Shown here one piece after another: positions 23,801-37,113 of a DNA stretch of 64,000 bases (position 1 is the first letter of the stretch; the number at the start of each line of letters is the position of its first letter). The notes under the pieces were generated by a model that saw nothing but the letters and a program-made list of their open reading frames with translations, was not told the DNA's origin and did not search any database. The stretch is taken from the NCBI GenBank assembly GCA_013397845.1, contig VZTG01005167.1:310001-374000 (forward strand). Reading direction: 5' to 3'. This DNA comes from Melanocharis versteri (taxonomy: Eukaryota > Chordata > Aves > Passeriformes > Melanocharitidae). The translations under genes and the position numbers were made by a program.

Positions 23801-26800
23801 CCTAGCCCTCAAAAATAAAAGGAATAAGAAAAAGATTCAAGCATACTTTAGATACCACTGAAATTTCCTAAGGATATCTGCCAGCATCCCAAATTAAAAA
23901 CCTTTCAAGTCTAGAAGGAAACATAACCAAAACCAAGGAGAATGAGAACAAAAGTAGTTCAAAAGCTGGTATTATTTTGATTCTTTTGTCTGGCTAAGAG
24001 AGTATCGCAAGCAGAATGTCTGATCCCTCCCTCCTTGGAATTTCAGATGGGAGATCCTGCAGTTCCCAACCTCAGATCAGCCCCATTACTAGAGATGAAC
24101 ACTTAATTGTAAGCAGAAAGCTGACCTTTTTCCAGGAGCATCATGTTTCTGGAGTTTGGAGCTAGAACTAGGAATTGTATTACAGCCTTTGGAAAATTGT
24201 ATGAGAAAAGCTCAGATATAATCTTTGTTTTCTCTGATACTTTCATGGCTTCTGAAGCATAATTGTTAGCTTACTGTACATACCACATTTTCCTAATTGC
24301 TATCAGACAAGCAGATAAATGATTGATCACAGCAGCAATTAACTAGGATAACCCACTATAAAATGCCCCCACTATTGCAGTGTTTTATTTATAAAACCAT
24401 AATAGTGCTCCCTTTTTCCTGGGACCATCACATCTCTGTCTGTGTGTGTCCTGTTCAGTCCTGTACACTCCCCATGCGTACCTGGCACAGGAAGTACAGG
24501 AATTTAGGCAGAGCCTCTAGATGTCAACACAGGTAACAGCGAATGCTTCAGAAAACTGCCTGTATGCATTAGTGGAGAATGGAAAAGGGAGAAAATGACA
24601 GGGGAGAATGAAAGAGAAACACTTTCCATTTATCAGCCACTACTATTCAGCTTTCCCTCCCCGAGGGGTTGTAACATCAATAATCTCAGGCAAGTAAGGG
24701 ATCTAGAAACATTTTCAGTTAAATAATTCATGCCTCTTCCTATTCTGATGCAAGAAATGGGAGACAGCTAATAACAGGGAGATACCAACTTACAAGTGTG
24801 CACGTGAACCTTCCCCCTGCCCGAGTACACAGGTAAGACACAGAGCTTAGCCCGTGCCTTAAAGCAAGGCCCAGATGGAAACACAAACAGCACCTCGTTC
24901 ACTAGCAAAGATTGAATGAGAGACCAGCACAGTCTTCACAGATAGAAATATGAGGCAGCAGCTCTGGACAGCTGAGAAACATTTTAATCTCCTAGTCCAC
25001 ACACACTTTAAAAGGGAAAAAAAGCAGAAAGAGGATTTCCAGGGGTCTCATGTCCACAGCTTCCAATTTGCTTCTGGGCTGTTCAGGATGCAGTCAGATC
25101 TACAAGGCAGAGATCACTATTGCAGGAGTCACCAGCTTCCTCAAAGGGCTGGACACAGCCTCTGTGAGCTAGAGGAGCACGGCTACAGGGAAAAGCTTGC
25201 CTTAGAGAGCTTTACTGTGTTTAACACAACAGATTTTGGCCCAAAAATAGTAATGTGCTCTTAAGTGGACCAGGCTTACGGACTGCCATGTTTAAAGAAC
25301 CTGGAAGGAGAAGGAAATGGTGCTTTCAAAAAGAAAAAGGTTTTTCTGCTATCCGCTTCCTGTGGGAGATAAGCACTACATTGTGGAGAAGGAGGAAAGC
25401 TGCCAGGAAAGAAGCAGGACACGAGCATGTTTTCCAAAGCCACACTGAACGGACCTGTTATATTTCACAGAGACTAAAACTTAGCAAATGCTCATGCCCA
25501 TAAAAAAACTGTATTAGGCAGTAAGTAACACGTAAGGACAGGACACAACATTTCTCCCTTGTTTTACAGGGATTTCAAATCTTGACACGCATTACAAGAT
25601 TCCTTTAACCCCGCAGTGCTACAGCCACCACTAAATTGGGATGATCAGGTAGCAACTGGGTTATATGAAATGGCCAAGTGCAGCCACACGAGCAGGGTTT
25701 GCAGCACCATCTCCAAGTAAGAGCAGTAATTTCACAAAAATGTGGAATTAAAATTGTACTTAATGTTGATTATGGGGTACACAGAGACAGCACAAATAGG
25801 GCTGATCAGAGGGAGGTGCACATTAATGGGTTTCAAAGGCTACTAAAGCCCGCCAAAGATTGGAAGCAAACTCTGGGGTGTTCTAAGCACCAGGCTGGTT
25901 TGTCAGCTTGTTTTACAGACATCCTGGGAAACAGCAGATATTCCACAACCACAAAACAAGCCATGAAATTAGCCCCAGCATGCCACAAGGCAATGAAGTG
26001 ACTGCGGAAGGCAGAGTGTCAAGGAAAAACAAAGCTTCAGAAACATTTCTGAAAGCAACCATACTTATCTCCACAGCAGGAGTAAGAGAAAAGAAGCAGA
26101 GGTCCTGCGCACAGCACATGCTCAGGTTGGAGAGGTTTCTACCCCTAGACTGGACCTAAAATGAAATGCACACTGCATAACTGAAAGCACATAAATCAGT
26201 ATCAGTGTTTTTCAATATAGCAAATTATGCTGGCTTTATAACCCATGAAGAACAATTATGGATCTAGAAAAAGCGTTATGATTAGAGAAATAATGGAAAG
26301 TGGAAAAGAGTTTTAGTTCCAGGTGATTGACGAGTTGCCAAGGATAAAATGGTCCCGAAAGAAAACATATCCTATGTTTAGAACAACTGCATGCCCACTG
26401 CAGCAATGCTCAGATGGAAGAGCAGCATGAATAATTGGGGACACTACAGTTCCTCTTGTTTCTGGAAGCAATTCATTTGAATTATTCTGCTTGTTAAGGG
26501 GAAAGAACAAGTCACTTGCAAATAGCCAGCCTGTCATGTGACTGAGATAACCAGGGAACAGCATCCCGTTATTTAATCAATTTACACTAAATGCTTCGCC
26601 CAGAGCTGGCTACTAATAAACAAATTAATAAAGCCACAGAAAGCTGAACCACCACATCTTTGTGAATTGCTTTGTGCTGCCAGACTAAAAACTGGAACAC
26701 GCAAGACCTACTCTTGCATCTGAGCTCTGGCTTTGCTACTGTTCCGTCCTGTCAGTGCTAAAAGCACCGGGTATCTGCCCTGAACAAGGTCCAGGGGAAG

Positions 26801-28843
26801 CTGAGGATAAAATGCTGCTGCCCTGGTGAGAGCACTGGCTACAGCAAGTCCCTGTATCTTTCTGGAGCATCACAGAAGACGGGTGCCACAGAGGAGGGAA
26901 GATTGATGGATGGACTGTTAGACACACTGGTGTTACTGGTATAACTGGGACTTGGAAAGACTGGTAAGAGGGGGCCCTGGTAAATTGAAATAACAGTAAG
27001 AATTACATCAGTGCATCCCTTTTCTTAGCAAAATCATCAAGACACATTCTCTGCTTCTGAGGACATGTACCAGAAACGCCACTATCACCAACACAAGGGC
27101 AAGCAGCTCCTGCTGGCTGCAGCGTGCATGCTGAAGAGGAGATGGAGTAATGAGGGTATTATCCAGCTCAGTTTGTGGCTGCTGGAAGGCTCCAGGCAGG
27201 AGGTACAGGAACTCACTGGCATGAATCTGAATTGCCTGTGACTCTCCCTCGAGGTACTCTGCTACCTTTCATGCAGTACAATAGGCTTTAAGGACAATCT
27301 AGGCTGAAGACTCAAATGAAACTCCCTAGGCAAACATTACAGTCAAGAGCTTTCTTGTGCATTCCCAGAGCATTTTAATGAAATGTTTGACTACAGCTTG
27401 GAGTTCTGAGGAAACCGTTACACAAAAAAGTTTGACCAAATATATTTTGGCTTCTGAAGTCCTTCTTGTGTTCACAGCTGAGCCCCAGGCTCAAGTGATG
27501 AATATGTCCATCCTTACAACGGATGCTGTGGTTTTCAACAGGCCTTCCTGCTTCATGCCAAAGGGGAAAACAATATCATTTGTGAGGACTAATGGCTGGG
27601 TTAAAAATCACCAAGGTTAAGTACAGGAGAAGACAGTCTCTTCCTTAGTACTATACAACATCAGGAAACTATTCCTGACAATGCCATCCATTATGCAAAG
27701 CAGTGGAAAGGGCTGGAAGTGGAAGAGACTGCAGATAGTGCTGGCCTGGTAGGGACTGCTGACAGCCTGTTCAGAGAAACCCCTGCCACCAGTCTCCTCC
27801 TTTAAAACACAAGTCTGATTATCTTTTGAGGCACAGTAAAATAATTTTGTATATACAGGGCTAAGTTTCTCTTCACTGTGCAATAAATGGTTTTTTCCTT
27901 GTTTCTAGCAGTAAATGGGTGGGTCAGAAAAAGACCAGATGGCCAGAACCTTCTGGTCAGCTGACAATAAATGAGAACAGGAGGGACCCTAAGCACATAC
28001 AGGCAAGTAGGGCCACAACTTGGACTGACCTGGGATTCCCTGGTCTCTGTCTCATGTTCAGTTCTGAATCCACGTTGCCTTGACAGCTTTAGATACATCA
28101 GGGCAAGGTTTGACTCCACACCATGGTATGGATCTCCTGGGAGCTGGTTTGTGGCACTACAAGGCGGGAAAGCATCTGCTACAGACTGGTCACTTGCCAG
28201 CAGAGACTGCAGGCTAAGTTCATTTCTTCTCCACTCAGAACAATTTCCCCTATTCCATCAGAAAAGGGTGTATCGCACTGTCATCTTTGTACCTGTCCTC
28301 CCTTTTGTGCTGTCCAGATATTGTGTGCCCTGCTAACTGCACCTCCCTCAGGAATCACACCCAGCTGCAGCAGCACTGGCATCTGTGCTCCTTGGCCGGA
28401 GGAGCGTGTAGGGAAGGGCAGAGTTGCCTCCTTAACCTTCTTAGAGGCTTATAGCTCACAACGCTTCAATCACAGACAGCCAAGGAGACCAAGACCTCAT
28501 GCTGGTCCTGGGCTCAGTCACCTGCAAGGAAAACAGAGAATTCTGCCAGAGGTTTCCAAAAGAGACATCCAGAGTCTTCTGCGGCCAACACACACAAAGA
28601 TATTGGGATGCCCGGAAGAAAATACTGAAAAAAGGCAGTTGCCCTTTCAGGAGCCTGTTTGTTTTTTTTTTTCAAGACAGGAACACAACCAAGAGTGCTC
28701 CACTTCAGATAATACAGACATCCCACATGTTTCAATGCTAGCTCTGCCCCAACTGATTTCCTGAGAGGGAAATTAGGGCTGGCATGGATTACTCAGTCTC
28801 AACTCTTTCCCAGTGTCTTTTACATACATAATGAGCTACATAA
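20845..28843. other. No recognisable gene; several long chance ORFs
   Basis: The longest frame of the window is here: 21626-22327 plus, ATG start, 233 codons. It is rich in Ser, Ala, Gln, His and Pro and lies in GC-richer DNA with overlapping frames on both strands. Others are 22914-23390 (minus, 158 codons), 24950-25264, 25678-26001 and 28123-28764 (plus, 213 codons). None shows a recognisable domain, periodicity, or splice sites with poly(A) signals. Confidence 0.55.
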
Positions 28844-28967
28844 ATGATGTGTACTTTCAGAGCGCAAAATAAAGGAAACAAAATTACTGAGTATTTCAAG
28901 AAGCTGGATTACAGACCAGGTTTACATCCATCTAGTCAAAGAAAGGAAACTTTCTTTGTTGCTGAGG
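28844..28967 (+). CDS. Putative small coding exon ending in a strong donor
   Basis: The segment starts with ATG ATG at 28844, or with a weak acceptor CTTTCAG at 28860. It encodes a basic peptide including NKGNKITEYFKKLDYRPG and QRKETFFVAE, and ends at CTGAGG/GTAAGTC (GT at 28968-28969), a near-consensus 5' splice site. The KITEYF text loosely resembles a PCNA-interacting (PIP-box) shape, but the family's conserved Gln is absent, so no function is claimed. Just 66 nt later lies a strong acceptor (29032-29033), so the exon could splice to 29034. The family is unknown. A chance arrangement remains likely. Confidence 0.25.
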
Positions 28968-29033
28968 GTAAGTCAAGTAACTGGGTTTTCCATTTCTATT
29001 ATTTCTCATTTCTTTCTTTTGCATTTCCTGCAG

Positions 29034-29044
29034 ATGTAAAATAA
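29034..29044 (+). CDS. Putative downstream exon, very short coding tail
   Basis: It follows a textbook polypyrimidine tract and CTGCAG acceptor (28989-29033). Spliced to the donor at 28968, the reading continues as Asp-Val-Lys and stops at TAA (29042-29044). The removed intron is 66 nt, exactly 22 codons without a stop, so the unspliced frame also reaches the same stop and would add a hydrophobic, Phe-rich insert. An AATAAA at 29172-29177 could end the transcript. Confidence 0.2.
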
Positions 29045-32000
29045 TAACCATGCATTTGAGACATTACTTGAAGCTTTTAATTTATGTTATTGATATGACT
29101 TCGCAGATTTAAAAATTGTAAGAAAATATTTGGGCAATGATAAATCACATGCCAAGGCTCAATCCAGCTCAAATAAAATATATTCATTTTCCCCAGCCAA
29201 CAAATGGGAAGTTGTTCTGACTTCCAGAATAATCATGAAAGCCAGGCAACCTTTAGTTACTGGAGACAATGCACTTGCCCTAAATGAATGTATGTGCACG
29301 ATCATATGAGAATTTTGATATACTAGTCAGACAGACACTCATTCCATCTTTCTTTATGATCACAAAACCTCTGAAAGAGAAGTTTAAGAAAGCCATCAAT
29401 AAAAACTGCTAAAAATACTTAGCCTTAAATGCTATAATAGTTAAAAGACCGGCTATAGTCATTGAGTACAACAGACCGAGAGTATTATATTTGACACATA
29501 ACTTTTAACCTCCTCTGCACTAAAGAATTTCAGGGAGCAGGTCCATCAGTACAGTAGATTTATCTCCTCTAAACAGGGCAGGCTGCCCATTTTTATCCCC
29601 TTGCATTGTGCTTTCAGTCACAAGTGTTATATAAGGATGAGTATTAATTACTAAGTGGAAAAAGTCCTAAAAAAGGAATCCAAATGCAAGTGCTCCCAAG
29701 CATTCAAGGGAGACAGTATATTTACAAGCAGTCTCTAATAAGGAGAGGCACTCCTTCAAATAATTTAATCCTGGTTCTGAGGGAATCCAGTGTTCATAAT
29801 TTACACCTTTCAAAAAAGGGAGATAAAATTAATTTCCTTCTGGTTTAGGTGGGTGTGAGGTCTGTAATTCTTAATCCCCTAGCCATTCCACAGAATCTGA
29901 ACAGAGATTGATGATAGCACATAGCTGAGCTGAGAATGCAGAAGTTGAGCAGGAATTTATTTTTTTAAATATGAAAAAGGAAGAATACAGATTTAGGGTC
30001 TTATGGGTCATTCTCAAACAAAGAGAGAAAATCCTGCAATATGCCAGATACTGGCAGGGTCACAAATTCTAAGCAGCTTAAGATAAATCCAGTTTACTAA
30101 CATTTTTAAAAAGTAGGTAAAAGCTAATTCCCTGCTAGGAAATTAATCACCAAATTTATATTGTGAAAGCACTTCTGTGTTGCCTTTCGCTAGACTGGGT
30201 TTTCTGTATCTTACAGGACAAAGTCTGAGGTTTCTACTGTTTGCCCTCACTTCTTATGTGTGCATTAGTAGCTGAGCTTGCACTAGAAACCCATTACTCT
30301 ATAGCTCAAGAATGCAAGGGAGAAAACACTTAATTTCCTCCCATCTTTAATATCTTTAATGCTATTTCATGCCATCTATTTTATGTTATGTCTAGAGGTC
30401 TGGGTAATAGAAATTACTCATGTATCCCATGCTTAGAAAAAAAGCATGCTTGCTCTGGGTGGATAACCTGAACCATAGCAAAGCTATCTGACCCCTGCAC
30501 TAAACTATAAACAGAAATTTCTCTGCACAGCCTGTTACTGTTGGGTGGTCTTTGTACAGGGATAAGTTTTATAGACTCAGCTTTGAATCTGAAAATACAC
30601 TAGATCAAGTAGTGCTTTGGGAGGAGCCTGGTAGTTTCAGAAAGCTTTTACAGACTTCCCAAGTGACTGAGCAGTAGTTAAGATATAGCCTCACTCCCGT
30701 AAAGCCTGTCTCTTTTTTCCTAGTAATGCATCTACTCCACAATCGTCAAATCCTGTGGGGTCCTTCCTTGGCAAGCATAGCTCTGAGCAAGGGCACGGCG
30801 AAAGCTGAGTTGGCTCCATCCCTCTCGTGGCCAAGCTTGCAGGAAGAAGTAAAGGTGTGGAAAGTTTTCTAGAGCTGCTTTTTAATAGCATTTCCCTTCA
30901 ATATGTCCACAGGGGACAATAAGAAGGGGGGTGAAGGGGCGGGGGAGAGGCTTTGCCTCCCTGTTCACATCCTCCAAACTAGGGGAGCTGATGGGATATA
31001 CAGAAGGGTAAAACCAGCTAGGCCAGTAGCTTAGGGATTTTTGTCAGCTTCATTCAACCTGGGACAAGTTTCACACCGGAGTTCATAAGAAATGACCCAC
31101 ACAACTGCAAATGTCACCACTTTCTCTGCCAAATGCAAAACCAAAACTGCTTCTCGAAGATAAAACATACAACGCTGTGTTTACATAACGAATTCTAAGT
31201 GCTCCTTTTCAGATGCATGAGGAAGAAGAGGAAGCCAAGCCACTGATCACCTGATACATTACTGCCACACAATTTAATGTCCTGCTGCCAGGCACTCAGA
31301 CACCATAGTGATGAGAGCAAGCCAAAGGCCAATATGAACCACAACAGAAGAGATCTATTTATTTATGCAATGGTGACTTCGTTGTTTTCTCAGTGGAGCA
31401 ACCTTTTTTTAGTATTAACCATCTAAATGTTCACTCAGGATTCAAGGGGCACAACATGAACACAAAGCTGACATAAGCCCTAAAGACTTTAAGTGCTGCT
31501 GCAGCAGAGAGGAGACAATAAATCCAGCTCTGCAGACCTCCAGAAGGAGCTGGGTCATCCTGCTACAACAGTGTTTACAAGGGGCAGCATTATGATATCT
31601 GGAAGGAGGGAAGTCTGTTTTGTTCAGTGATCCCAGACTTAAGCACAGCAGATAGAACAATCTTTCCAAACTTTCCTACCAAATCTAGATTTTCTTAACT
31701 ACAAGTCAATACTACTTCCTTGTATCAGCTACGGTGCATGAAAACAAACTGCAAAAAAAATCCCTAACTGACCAAGCCATTTTCACAGCTTGCAGAAATG
31801 CTCAGTCTCCAAGAGTCATGGTTTACAGTCAGGGGAGAAGTTTATCTACATATTGTGTAGGTAACTGCAATTGCCTCACAGCTCAGGAGTCCACCATGAG
31901 AGGGGGTGACTTTAGCAAACCCCGTTTCTACAAATTAAATCTCAGTGTCAGAGCATTTTAAGCCACAACTGTTTTTTACAGCATAACTAAAATGGACCAG

Positions 32001-32799
32001 GTCCATTCTGCATGTTTGCAACCATAGTGAAATACCTTCACGCTTAAACCTGCTCACAGGTAGTTCTTTTTGTCCAGAGAGATTCTCTGCTGAAGTCAGG
32101 TTCCTTTTACAAGCTTCCCTGCTTTTGCTTGGCCACATCAAGCTGGAGCCAGGGTTACAGGGAAGGTTTCCCAAAGATCCTGAATTTTGGGGAATTGCAG
32201 AGGCACTGCACAGTAAAACATCCATCAGGCTATGCAAAGCATCCAAGAAGAAGGTCACATAAACACAGCTTAGGGATTGTAAAGGTTATAAAAAGGCAAA
32301 ATAGATATTTGCTCGCTACCTATCCATGCCAAGCAGCTCACTAACTTTTAAGGCTAGTAAGTCTTAAGGCTTTTAACTACTTTCTTCACTGGACCATCTT
32401 ACATTTCTGGCCTCTCTGAAGCACCCTAGACACAGCCGCAAGAAAAAAGCCTCTCATGTATAGGACGGATAGACAAGCTTAGAAATAACCCCTCTGCATG
32501 AGATGTATGGATGCCAGTGCTGCTCTGCTGTCCCCTCAGATGACATCCAAACAACCATGCTGAGGTCATCTGGATTTGAAGGCCTTTTCTTGATTTGCTC
32601 CAATAGTTAAAGCTGAAGTTACAGCTTCACTGTAAAAACAAGTTATCACAGAAGAATTCATGTACAAGTTCAGGAAGCCACTCTATCCCCACCTGTCTCC
32701 ACCCCAGACATGTTTAGACAAGGCATGTTTATGGCAGGAAGGTTCAATAACAGGAATAGTGATTACAGCAAAGTCATGAGCATCAAACCAGTCTCATCT
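29045..32799. other. No recognisable gene; G-rich spot at 30.93 kb
   Basis: AT-rich DNA at 29.0-30.7 kb with very few frames, then mixed composition. The plus strand has G runs at 30926-30931, 30936-30939 and 30941-30945, a possible G-quadruplex. No repeat or exon is recognised. Confidence 0.6.
30926..30950 (+). repeat. G-rich, possible G-quadruplex
   Basis: G6, G4 and G5 runs are separated by TGAA and C, followed by AGAGG. Four three-G tracts can be drawn if the G5 or G6 run is split or bulged. It is weaker than the motif at 15738. Confidence 0.5.
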
Positions 32800-32930
32800 C
32801 ACAGAATCATAGAACGGTTTGGGTTGGAAAGGACCTTAAAATGATTGAGTTGCAAACCCCCTGCCAGGGCAGGGGCACCTTCCACTACAAGCAACACAGG
32901 TTGCTCAAAACCCCAACCAACCTGACCTAA
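32800..32930 (-). mobile_element. CR1 LINE, 3'-terminal fragment
   Basis: The plus strand reads CACAGAATCATAGAACGGTTT, GGGTTGGAAAGGACCTTAAA, then CCCCCTGCCAGGGCAGGGGCACCTTCCACTA and GTTGCTCAAAACCCCAACCAACCTG in separate blocks. This is the well-known reverse complement of the avian CR1 3' end. The element is therefore on the minus strand with its 3' end at about 32800. It is truncated at 5', as nearly all CR1 copies are, and moderately diverged. It is the clearest indication that the genome is avian. Confidence 0.93.
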
Positions 32931-35900
32931 TCTCAGTCTCATCTGTTTCTTTACTCTCAATCTTTTCACTTGTTGCTCTGTATTTCCTCTCCTTTAGGTT
33001 AGTCTTCACTCCTTGCCTTGAAAAGTAGCTCCTATTCCTTTCCTCTTCCCTCTGAGCCCTCCATCCCCCAAGCAACACTACATCAACCTCCCAGCTCTGC
33101 TTCAGCAGCACTCCCTTGGCACTGCCCCCCACGCTTTGGCACACAGGAGAAAGTTACCATGTTGAACAGTCATGGAAATCATATTCTACAAATACTATTT
33201 ACATTCTGTAAATGGCACAAATGTCCCTTCTCATGCCTGCCAGGCAGGCAGTAAATATACCAATCACCACCCTCCTGATCCCCATCAGGTGTAAACTGGT
33301 GTAGCTCAACTGACTCCAGGGCTGCTGCCCCATTCCCAGCAAGGGGAGGCCATTACTCAAAGCCTGCAAGCAGGAAGCACGTTGGCTTCCACATGGCCAC
33401 CCACAAAGACAGGATTTGAGTGACAGCATTTGATTCCCCGAGTCCAACGCACACTTCTTTCAATAACCCCATCCAGATTTGTTTTACGTCAGCTGGGGGG
33501 CCGGCTCCAAGGTTTTCTTTTGAGCTGGATAACAGCCACAAGAATCCACTTGCCTTTAATTATGGGGTGTTTCACATGTCCAGCACACTGAGGCCATATG
33601 TACTTGTAAGTGCTTACAGTGTTCTCAGCAAAAAACACTTCTGCACATGGTAACTTTGGGCCTCTGATTTTGGGCTGCACAGCAGCAACTCCCCACTTTT
33701 GCCAGGCCTCCAACTCGCTGCTATTTTGCTTCCACTGCCTGTGGGATATGATGTTACTGCCAGCTTGCTGGCATAGGCTGGAGTGCTTCAAGTTCAGCTC
33801 AACAGCTGTTGACTCATATGTGAAGTATCAATCCCGGGTCTGGAAAAGCAAAATGCTCTCATGGAAGGGCTTTTTGTTAAGGACAGAGAATGCCACTCCA
33901 AGGAGCTGCACCAGTCCCCTGACCACAGCCTTATGGCCCCGTTGGGTTGCCCATCATCAGCTCTGAGGCTGCTAATTGTTCCCCCAAGCTTAGATACTGC
34001 ATGGTAACAGGCACTTAGGTCAGGCAGCTGTAGTTACATCACAGCAAAGACTGGTCTACAATACCCTGACACATTTCTTCACTGATAGTACAACAAAACC
34101 TGCTTGAAACTCTAGTTAATGACAACCTCTCTGTCAGCCGTAGTATAGATGGTTAAGTAACTTATGTAGCATCATAAAACACATCAGAAACACATTCAGA
34201 AATTAAAACTGGAGCAAACTGCTCTTCTCTGCTGTAACACGCTGGACTGAAGATGGCCTGAGCTTTCCTTGCAACAGTTTTCGGACATACCCATAACCCG
34301 AGCCCCTTCACCCCTCCTTAAAGCCAGGAGCAGAAAATCAGAGAGTCTTCTGGCCCACCTTTGCCAGGAGCTTATCCAACGAGGTGTAACTATTTCATCA
34401 CCAAATCCAGACTTTCGGGTCCCAAAAGACACTGCACTTTGCAGGGAGATGATACACTGAGAAATTCATCCATGGTTTCCACTTGCTCATTAAAGGAGCA
34501 ATAAAACAGCTGTATTCAATTACTTAAACTGTTGAACAGTGAGGCAGAAGGAAGCGACTTACACCCATATTTAGAAACATGAAGTCTGCTCAACAGATCA
34601 ATTAGGGAGACGGATTTACAGCTGACAATATCACCATAACAGGGGTTATTTAGCTCCTATTAGCAGCTCAGAAGCTCTAGCACGTCAAAGTATGAGGCAG
34701 AGCTTTCTTTCTAACTTCTCCACTGACTCTCATTCAGCAAATCAATCCAACTCTTTGCCAACTCATCCGGCTGTTTGACACAAGTGTGACCCCCCCCCCC
34801 ACTAGAGGGGACTCTGCCAAGATATATTGCAGTCAGAATCAGGGGTTTGGGATTGCCATTCCCTCTTGCAGAAAAAGGCAGAAGTCTTTGGATGAAAGCA
34901 AACGGAACAGCCACACGTTTAAACCAGTGCAAAGAGCTTCCACTAAACACAAGATTTCATTAAATAAAGGCATTATAACAGAAGGATCTATCTACTCCAC
35001 ACAATTTCAAAGATCAGAATTCTTCCCACACTGCTTTATTGATTACTTAGAAGCAGACTGATATATTTAACGAAAAATCAATGGGAAAAATAAAGGACTG
35101 CCTATCTGACTCAGAGGAAGAATTTCATTCATGGGATAAGAGACCCTAATGAGGCAATTCAGTATTCAAAGGGAGCTATTAGCAGTGAAGGAATGAAGTG
35201 GTTGTGTAACAAAATGATGAGCACTGAGTGCAGATGGAGGAAATGGTGTTTTGTAAATTCAGAATCCGGGATTTTTTTTTTTAAATCTTTAAATACTTCA
35301 TACAGATATGCCGCCTGCAATATTTAGCATGATTTAGGGCCTCATTCGTGGCCATTTTTTTCCCCAGATGAGGCACCTGCAAAAATATGCTTGAAGCCAG
35401 TAGAAGCACTTGCACACAATTACAGATCACTTATTCATACGGGCATGCCCAGTACTTCCTCTTGTAAGAGTCAACACTTTTGAGACTCCAGTGCTTCCCC
35501 CAGCAAAACAAACAGCTGAAAGAGACTGTGGACTGACACAGCTATTATTTGTAGCTCCATCTGGACAAGAAATGCTGCCTGGTGCTCATGGTTTTACCCT
35601 GAGGGTGGGGATCAGGGCAGGGATTGAGCACGATGGATGTCTGCCCTACCAGCAAACTCCACTTGGTTGGAGATTTTCAGAGCTTTACCAGAATGGAGAG
35701 AGCTTGGTGTCCACAGCCAGCCTGACTGTAGGTGAGGCATGAGTGAGGCAGCCTGGCTGCTACTTCCAGCTCTGCCACATCTATGTCTTACTAATCCAAC
35801 CAAAACCAGGGCGCAAGGCCACCTTCTGCTCTACCCACCTCCACTCCTGAGCAAGAGACCTGCAAGAACACAGCACAGCTCTGCTAAATTTGAGCCAGAT

Positions 35901-36499
35901 TGCGTTTGACTGGGAAGCTGTTAAACAGAGAGGTAATAGCCTTGGTTTACTATCTGCTAAGGCTTGGAAAACAGGCTCAAATCTCCACATTTACTTGGGC
36001 AAACAACAAACTCCAAGCAATGCACAGTCTAGGCACAGTTACTCTAAAGATCTATGCACAGGAATCACACTCTTCTTCCACATCACGGGTGTAAAGAGCT
36101 CCCCCAGTTCCTGCCCAGCCCTCCACTGCAGACTGTGGCCACTACTCCAGTTCACCCCACCACTCTGCACTGGGCTTTTATTACAACACCAGCATATTTA
36201 GCACAGCTCCTTATTTTACATTGTCTTCAGCACCTCTCTGCTTGATGATTTCTATAGGATTTGCAGCTATACAAACACTTTGCAGGAATTCAACACAAAC
36301 CATTTTTTCCTGGACAGTGGAACATAGCTTTTATGGTTGAGAAAATTGGAAGTCTGTCCAGCTTTTATCTCCTTCATTATAGAAACCCCACTAGATCTTA
36401 GCTGCCTCCTAGATTCTAAGGCTTAGAGCCAGACCCAATGCCAAATTAAATTACTAAAATTCTTACTAAATTAATTAAAACTCTGTGGATGACACTGTG
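32931..36499. other. No recognisable gene or repeat
   Basis: About 3.6 kb with many short, mutually overlapping frames on both strands (for example 33489-33791 minus against 33610-33966 plus) and no coherent splice structure. Confidence 0.6.
34790..34800 (+). repeat. C11 homopolymer
   Basis: Eleven consecutive C, preceded by GTGTGA and followed by ACTAG. Length here may be unreliable in sequencing. Confidence 0.9.
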
Positions 36500-36583
36500 G
36501 ATGGCTGAAACATCTGGATTAATAAGTCTCCCTGATCAGTATGGAAAAAATGGTTGCTAGAACAGGTAGAGAAAACAGGGTGT

Positions 36584-36605
36584 AGCAAGGGGACAGCAAG
36601 GGGAC
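36584..36605 (+). repeat. Perfect 11-bp tandem duplication
   Basis: AGCAAGGGGAC occurs twice in direct succession, about 50 bases upstream of a TATA-like box at 36652. Confidence 0.9.
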
Positions 36606-36651
36606 AGGCTGCTGGAAGAGACAGAAGGCAACTAAGAAATACCCCCTGAGC

Positions 36652-36659
36652 TATAAAAA
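36652..36659 (+). promoter_or_regulatory. TATA-like box
   Basis: CTATAAAAAGAGGAGGCAGCAG has the form of a TATA box with purine-rich downstream sequence. It could belong to a promoter or to a decayed LTR (about 36500-36720), but TG/CA ends, a poly(A) signal and a target duplication are not visible. It precedes the exon-like segments at 36.8-37.2 kb. Confidence 0.25.
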
Positions 36660-36768
36660 GAGGAGGCAGCAGAATTTTTGTGTTTCAGAATCAGGATCAG
36701 ACTTCAGCATTTTCCTTTAGTATGGTACTGAGAGATCTGAAGCAGTGATAGTTTTAAGAAATAAAAAA

Positions 36769-36815
36769 AACCCACAACCACCCCCTCCCCCNTATACAAA
36801 CTTCCCCCCCAAAAC
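36769..36815. repeat. C-rich tract with the only ambiguous base (N at 36792)
   Basis: A C/A-rich stretch contains CCCCCTCCCCC, the N, and later C7. On the minus strand it gives several G runs (G7, G5, G5 and GG/GGG nearby) and so a possible G-quadruplex. That would also explain a base-calling failure at 36792. Confidence 0.75.
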
Positions 36816-37113
36816 TCAACAACCACCACATACTTCTCTTCTTTGCAACTGGGTATTTGTGCCCCTTTACAGATGCCTGGCAGTTTATTCTGTGGCCCAG
36901 TGGATGCCCTGTGTGGAGTACTGGATGACAAATCACGTCTTGAGACCAGGCTGTGTGAATTTCAATTATTCTGTTGGGAGGACATTGATTACAACCACCG
37001 TGCGACTGCATTTATTGTTTGGGCTCATCTTGGCTCTGCTTGGAGTTTTTTTGATCTGCAGAAATTTTGCTTCTGGTGATGATTTACTCTGATTTTTCTC
37101 TTTTTAATCATAG

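Noticed and set aside
28123..28764. 213-codon plus frame with ATG start
   Set aside because: No recognisable domain, mixed composition with no clear codon bias. Considered chance.
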